Positions 33,843-37,717 of a DNA stretch of 37,717 nucleotides are shown piece after piece (the first letter of the stretch is position 1; every line of letters begins with the position of its first letter). This DNA is from Acidobacteriaceae bacterium (GTDB lineage: Bacteria > Acidobacteriota > Terriglobia > Terriglobales > Acidobacteriaceae). A model generated the notes under the pieces. The model was not told where the DNA came from. It did no database searches and was given only the letters and a program-made list of their open reading frames with translations. A program made the translations under genes and the position numbers. The stretch is taken from NCBI GenBank assembly GCA_903970395.1, contig CAJCIM010000067.1:1-37717 (forward strand). The letters are read 5' to 3'.

Positions 33843-35738
33843 TTAGCAACTCTCCTCGCCAATCCGGGTGAATCGATAGGTCGTTTGGCCCCCATCGACC
33901 AGCAATACCCGTGGATTGTCTGTCGGCTGAAGTTTTGTTGTCCACGGTGGGGTTGTGAGAACAATGTATCGATCTGGACCGGATTTCTCTACGGCGAGCT
34001 TACTGGAGCCAGCTTCGAGTTCGATTTCGAAGCCGCCCGCGACTCGCGAGATACACGCTGCCCCAAGTTCTTCTGACGTGTAGTGGCCGATGTACTCAGC
34101 AATCCATGCCGTGGATTCGGCATCCTCTCTGATCCGTTTGCGCATGACCTCAGCAGTCTCTTCGCGAGCATTCTTCTCGGCAGTTACCATGCCTTCGGCC
34201 TTGCGCTCGGCTCCGAACAGCAGCTCTATCAACTTCTGTTCCATCGATCCCAGGAACTGGTTGGCGAGCTGGAGGTTCGTCAGGATCACCATGCCAAGCC
34301 GGTGCTCGGGCAGGAAGAACATATCAGCGGTGAAGCCGCGCGTGTTGCCTCCGTGGCCAACCTCCGCCAGGCCTTGCCAATCCTTCAGAAACCAACCCAA
34401 CCCATAGCTGGTTTTCCCGTCGATTCTGATAGCAGGAACACGACGTGCCAGCAGGTTCTCTGCGGAGATGACCTGTTCGTCTCGTTCGTTTAAGCCGTCT
34501 CGCATCTCGCACTTCAGGTATTCGGCCAAATCAAGTACGTTCGACCAGGCCGAACCAGCCGGGGCCACAGGGGTGGCGAACTGTTCCAGTGCAGGATCAA
34601 TAGGAACGGCGGTTCCATTCACATCCCGACTGTGAGGAGTCGCGTCGAGAGGCGAATCGATGCAGAGGATGGAGGTGTGCGACATCTTCAAAGGTTCAAA
34701 GAGCAATTCCCTCATCGCTCGATCGTAGGCATCTTGCAGCCCAACATCAGGAGCATAACTATGGGCCGCAGCATAACCGCCTGCGGAGACAAGGGAGTTC
34801 GAGTACTGGAAAGTCTCGCCGAAGCCGGTAGTCGGACTCATCTGTTGCATCCCGGCAATACGGTCCTCTGGCCGGACACCGCGAAACCGGAATACGAGAT
34901 CGAGATCCCGGCGGGGCATGCCCGTGGAGGCGCTTACCGTATGGCGCATCTCTAGGCGGCGCGTTACTTCCTCATCCGCAAGGGAGAATCCTGGCAACAC
35001 CTCAGTGACGGGAGTGGACCATGTGAAGTAGCCCAAATCAACCAATCGGGCCATCATCGCGGTGGTCAGCGGCTTGGTCGACGATCCAATCATGAAGCGA
35101 GTCTCCGGCGTTACGTGCTTTTCCCCGCCCAATCTGCACACCCCGAATCCTTCGGCGTAGACAGTCTGCCCGTTCTGAACGACAGCGACTGCGAGTCCGG
35201 GAACTCCGACCTGCCGCATGGATTCGCTGACGAAATGGCTCATGGCATCTCGTTCCTCGTTCCCGAACAGCTTGGGTGTGCTGCCAAGCAGACTCGGCTC
35301 CTTCAGTCCGGCTGGCTTCCAGGCATTGTGCAGCTCTGAGAACTGAGCCATCCGCCGTACGAAGCCAGCTTTGGTGCCATCGACTAGGGTGAGAAACGCA
35401 CGATCGCCAAAAAAGCGAACGATCGCAAAGACGACGCGGCTGTCGCTCTGGGGTGAGTCGTAGGCGACGTGGACCTCTCCGTTCCAGCCGCCCCCGGCCG
35501 GCACGTCGACCATTTGTAGAACTGGCACATCGAACCCTGGCTTGACCTCCTCCCACGCGCAACGCAGAAGGTATGCCGTATCTTCTTGAACGGGACGAGC
35601 GAGGAAAGACAGTTCCAGATCTCGCTCAGGCCCCATAACGGTTAGAGGGTCGCCTTGATGAACAAGCGTCCAACCAGTCGGCAGAGGAATTTGTATAAGC
35701 GCATGAGGTAGTGCGACGTACACTCGGGAGTCAGCCAT
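33843..35738 (-). CDS. Serine hydrolase, beta-lactamase/class C family, two-domain
   Basis: A 631-aa protein. The central domain (~165-510) is a class C/esterase-type serine hydrolase with SxxK at S219-K222 (GSSTKP), YxN at Y312-N314 (QYSN) and HGG at 462-464. It is preceded by ~140 residues of beta-rich sequence (LPTGWTLVHQGDPLTVMG), perhaps of DcrB/PsbP-like fold, and followed by ~120 residues of beta-rich tail. There is no signal peptide, unusual for this family. Codon use is less GC-biased than in ggt. It lies between the two 199-bp ggt repeats, transcribed against ggt. Substrate unknown: peptidase, esterase or amide hydrolase are possible. Confidence 0.88.
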   Translation of the reverse strand: MADSRVYVALPHALIQIPLPTGWTLVHQGDPLTVMGPERDLELSFLARPVQEDTAYLLRCAWEEVKPGFDVPVLQMVDVPAGGGWNGEVHVAYDSPQSDSRVVFAIVRFFGDRAFLTLVDGTKAGFVRRMAQFSELHNAWKPAGLKEPSLLGSTPKLFGNEERDAMSHFVSESMRQVGVPGLAVAVVQNGQTVYAEGFGVCRLGGEKHVTPETRFMIGSSTKPLTTAMMARLVDLGYFTWSTPVTEVLPGFSLADEEVTRRLEMRHTVSASTGMPRRDLDLVFRFRGVRPEDRIAGMQQMSPTTGFGETFQYSNSLVSAGGYAAAHSYAPDVGLQDAYDRAMRELLFEPLKMSHTSILCIDSPLDATPHSRDVNGTAVPIDPALEQFATPVAPAGSAWSNVLDLAEYLKCEMRDGLNERDEQVISAENLLARRVPAIRIDGKTSYGLGWFLKDWQGLAEVGHGGNTRGFTADMFFLPEHRLGMVILTNLQLANQFLGSMEQKLIELLFGAERKAEGMVTAEKNAREETAEVMRKRIREDAESTAWIAEYIGHYTSEELGAACISRVAGGFEIELEAGSSKLAVEKSGPDRYIVLTTPPWTTKLQPTDNPRVLLVDGGQTTYRFTRIGEESC

Positions 35739-36308
35739 TTCGTGTCACCATCCGTTTTTCTCTTGCAGATATTCGTCCCTTGGAGTACACTATAAGTAGC
35801 TATAAAGCACTCATTTTGTTCAAAATAGACGAAATCTAAGAGTACACGAGATTATCCTGTGTGCTCAAGTTGTACTGTGGCAAGAGCGACTCCAAGCAAA
35901 CAATTTGTGAACCGGTTGAGGGGCGGATTCGTTCAAACAATTCGACAAGTTCTTCGACCCGGCAACCGTCGCCACAATGAAAGCCGCGGGATACACCACC
36001 CAACAGCAAAGCGAGTTCGACGAAAAGGCCCCCGGCGTCTGGGGAGACAGCGAACTCATCGCCCGCGACCCCAAAACAGGCATCCTCGTGGGCGGCCACG
36101 ACCACCGCAAAGACTTCGGCAAAGCCGCCGGCTACTGATGGGATGGAGCCTGCCTGTCTGTCTTCCACTTCTGTACCGACAAAGCGACTTGGCGCGAAGG
36201 TGAACTAGATTCGAAAGAACGGGCCTGAACGAATGCTTCGAGCTGAACACGCCGCTGAATCTGGGCAGTCGCCCTTGTGAACTGCTGCCGATAAATCGGC
36301 GTAAGAGA
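35739..36308. other. Intergenic region with ggt fragment and AT-rich palindrome
   Basis: About 570 bp. AT-rich sequence (35790-35840) upstream of the serine hydrolase holds palindrome ATTTTG-TT-CAAAAT at 35813-35826, a possible operator. TAGTGTACTCC-type repeats (GAGTACAC at 35784 and 35841) flank it. The second ggt repeat (35941-36139) follows. Apart from the ggt fragment I see no gene. Confidence 0.6.
35941..36139 (+). pseudogene. ggt: Detached ggt 3' fragment (direct repeat copy 2)
   Basis: Encodes the last ~65 residues of ggt, still in frame to a TGA at 36136-36138, but with no start and no upstream ggt sequence. It differs from copy 1 at four bases (M to V near GILMGG is one change). 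It cannot produce a working enzyme alone. The left boundary follows unrelated sequence and the right boundary differs after TGAT. Confidence 0.9.
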
Positions 36309-36866
36309 CTAATGGTCTAACAGCAGAATCAAGAGTTCGTTAATCAGCGCACGCAGTTCGGGAACATCCTTCGCTACGATCTTGAATCCACGAACGGCAC
36401 CTGAGAGGATGCGGGCCGTTTTTTCGGCGGAGACCTTTGGCTTAGCGCTGCGGAATTTGGAGTGCGACTTGAGGACCGGCACGATAACTTTCTCAAAGGA
36501 TCGATACCCTTGATTGACAGAATCTTGAGCGAATCCAAACGTGCTCTCCAGCAGTTCTGCCGCTTCGCTGGAGGTTCGCATCCTCTCGAAAGCTCGAACC
36601 GTCCATAGCTCAAAAGCGGCTCGGAGTTTGTCCTCGGGCGTCTTAAGACGACCGATTTCACCTTCAATCGTGATGAGAGTCTCTTTGACCCACTGCTCGT
36701 ACACGCTCTTGAAGACTTCCTCTTTACCTTCGAAGACCAGATAAAGCGCGGGCCTTGAGATCCCGGCCGCCTCGGCGATGTCGTTCATAGTTGCGCGTTT
36801 GTATCCATAACGAAGAAAGATATCGAGAGCGGCGGCGAGCACTTTGTCTCTTTTCGCAACGTCCAT
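36309..36866 (-). CDS. TetR family transcriptional regulator
   Basis: A 185-aa repressor-type protein. The N-terminal helix-turn-helix is typical (ILAAALDIF-like start, then YGYKRATMNDIAEAAGISRP and ALYLVFEGKEEVF, about residues 9-55). The C-terminal ligand domain is unassigned. The ATG at 36866 is at the edge of the divergent control region, which contains a 9-bp inverted repeat that carries both -35 boxes, so it probably represses itself and the dehydrogenase opposite. The inducer is not predictable. Confidence 0.92.
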   Translation of the reverse strand: MDVAKRDKVLAAALDIFLRYGYKRATMNDIAEAAGISRPALYLVFEGKEEVFKSVYEQWVKETLITIEGEIGRLKTPEDKLRAAFELWTVRAFERMRTSSEAAELLESTFGFAQDSVNQGYRSFEKVIVPVLKSHSKFRSAKPKVSAEKTARILSGAVRGFKIVAKDVPELRALINELLILLLDH

Positions 36867-36876
36867 ATCCCGACTA

Positions 36877-36901
36877 TTGACAAATTGAGTCTATTTGTCA
36901 A
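36877..36901. promoter_or_regulatory. Divergent overlapping promoters in a TetR operator
   Basis: TTGACAAAT (36877-36885), 7-nt spacer, ATTTGTCAA (36893-36901): perfect 9-bp arms. The plus TTGACA has AATATT 17 nt later (36900-36905); the minus TTGACA (36896-36901) has AATAGT 17 nt later. So one palindrome carries the -35 of both genes. A further TTGTCA lies at 36924-36929. Confidence 0.75.
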
Positions 36902-37049
36902 TATTACACAGATAGACGCATTTTGTCATTCGTAAACATGCGTTGCGGCTCACCTGATCTTCGAAAATCTCCGACAGTCGAACTTGAAGTCCACACTCGC
37001 TAACCGAAGACATGCCGACCGAAGTGGCGGCAACAGAAAGGAAATGGAT

Positions 37050-37717
37050 ATGTCCGAAAAAGTATGGTTCATCACGGGTGCTTCACGCGGCTTTGGCCGC
37101 ATCTGGGCGGAGGGAGCGCTGGAGCGGGGCGACAAAGTCGTGGCCACCGCCCGTTCCGTGCAGTCGCTTTCCGACCTCGCCGAAAAGTATGGCGATGCGG
37201 TCCTGCCGTTGGCGCTTGACGTGACTAAGCGTGAACAGGTCGAGGCCGTCATTGCGAAGGCTCACGCCCACTTCGGGCGGTTGGACGTGGTGATCAACAA
37301 TGCGGGCTATGCCTTGTTGGGCGCAGTCGAAGAGGCGGCTGAGGCGGATGTGCGCGCGGAATTCGAGACGAACTTCTTTGGCGCGCTGGCGGTGATCCAG
37401 ACGGTGCTGCCGCTGCTGCGCAAGCAGGGCAGCGGGCATATCCTGGGCGTATCCAGCGTCGCGGGGGTCTCCGCCGGGGCGGTCATGAGCTTCTACAACG
37501 CGTCCAAATGGGCCTTCGAAGCGCTGCATGAGGGACTTTCCAAAGAGGTGGCCGGGTTTGGGATCAAGGTGACCCTGATTGAACCCGGAGCCTACGCCAC
37601 TGACTTCGGCAGCCAGTCTTCGCTCAAGATCGCCGCCGGACTGGACGCCTACGCCGACATCCGGAAGGATCTGTTCGCCTATGGCGCACAGATCGAGTTT
37701 GGTGATCCTCAGGCAAC
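37050..37717 (+). CDS. Short-chain dehydrogenase/reductase, 3' end cut by window
   Basis: At least 222 codons of a classical SDR. NAD(P)-binding TGASRGFG lies at residues 9-16, then the structural NNAG motif in VVINNAGYALLG, the catalytic serine in GVSSVAGVSAG, and YxxxK in FYNASKWAFE. AAAGGA sits 7 nt before ATG 37050; ATG at 37044 is too close to it. Codons are richer in GCG and CTG than the C-ending pattern to the left. The gene continues beyond 37717. It diverges from the TetR gene and is probably its target. Substrate unknown. Confidence 0.92.
   Translation, partial: MSEKVWFITGASRGFGRIWAEGALERGDKVVATARSVQSLSDLAEKYGDAVLPLALDVTKREQVEAVIAKAHAHFGRLDVVINNAGYALLGAVEEAAEADVRAEFETNFFGALAVIQTVLPLLRKQGSGHILGVSSVAGVSAGAVMSFYNASKWAFEALHEGLSKEVAGFGIKVTLIEPGAYATDFGSQSSLKIAAGLDAYADIRKDLFAYGAQIEFGDPQA

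Overview
The window looks like chromosome from an acidobacterium of the Terriglobia type (Granulicella, Edaphobacter or Terriglobus relatives). This is inferred from high GC with strongly C-ending codons, a Gram-negative envelope gene (lpxC), a DUF1275 protein, a zinc-ribbon/sigma-like gene pair, and dispersed hairpins near genes. No rRNA, tRNA, CRISPR array or integrase was seen. Most genes are ordinary chromosomal genes, but several short accessory blocks are set among them.

Region 1 (3-4942, minus strand) is a compact run of six genes: a 144-aa unknown, a 52-aa membrane peptide, a lone phage-type terminase large subunit, a HipA-like kinase, a phytanoyl-CoA-dioxygenase-like 2-oxoglutarate oxygenase and a DUF3037 protein. 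The oxygenase sits between the kinase and DUF3037. Region 2 (5049-8511) has a 75-aa unknown and a Gfo/Idh/MocA dehydrogenase on plus, then a lipoprotein and a zinc-ribbon/sigma-like pair on minus. The pair is preceded by a consensus-like promoter and a leader of about 260 nt. Region 3 (9010-10570) is a hipBA toxin-antitoxin operon with an AT-rich palindromic control region.

Region 4 (10685-20533) is mostly housekeeping: mltG diverging from ruvX, then greA, a secreted unknown, a CDP-alcohol phosphatidyltransferase, an isoaspartyl peptidase, an endonuclease III homologue, a hexose-6-phosphate mutarotase and maf on plus. An M20 peptidase diverges from lpxC-folK across a perfect 22-bp palindrome. 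Region 5 (20581-25151) has an FAD oxidoreductase with a small membrane protein, then a methyltransferase and a family-1 glycosyltransferase whose codon use differs from their surroundings. Region 6 (25174-33679) holds clpB, a DUF1275 membrane protein, hsp20, an unknown membrane protein, a Tat-exported alginate-lyase-family protein and gamma-glutamyltransferase.

Region 7 (33481-37717) is accessory. A 199-bp copy of the ggt 3' end recurs 2,459 bp downstream as a direct repeat, bracketing a serine hydrolase gene and a large imperfect palindrome. After it come a TetR regulator and a divergent short-chain dehydrogenase cut by the window end; they share a palindrome that contains both -35 elements.

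The most notable non-coding observation is a set of hairpins with variable, mostly base-paired stems and a shared nine-base loop AGCNNNATC. They occur at three places, one inside the alginate lyase coding sequence, with a fourth related hairpin and two possible truncated copies elsewhere.
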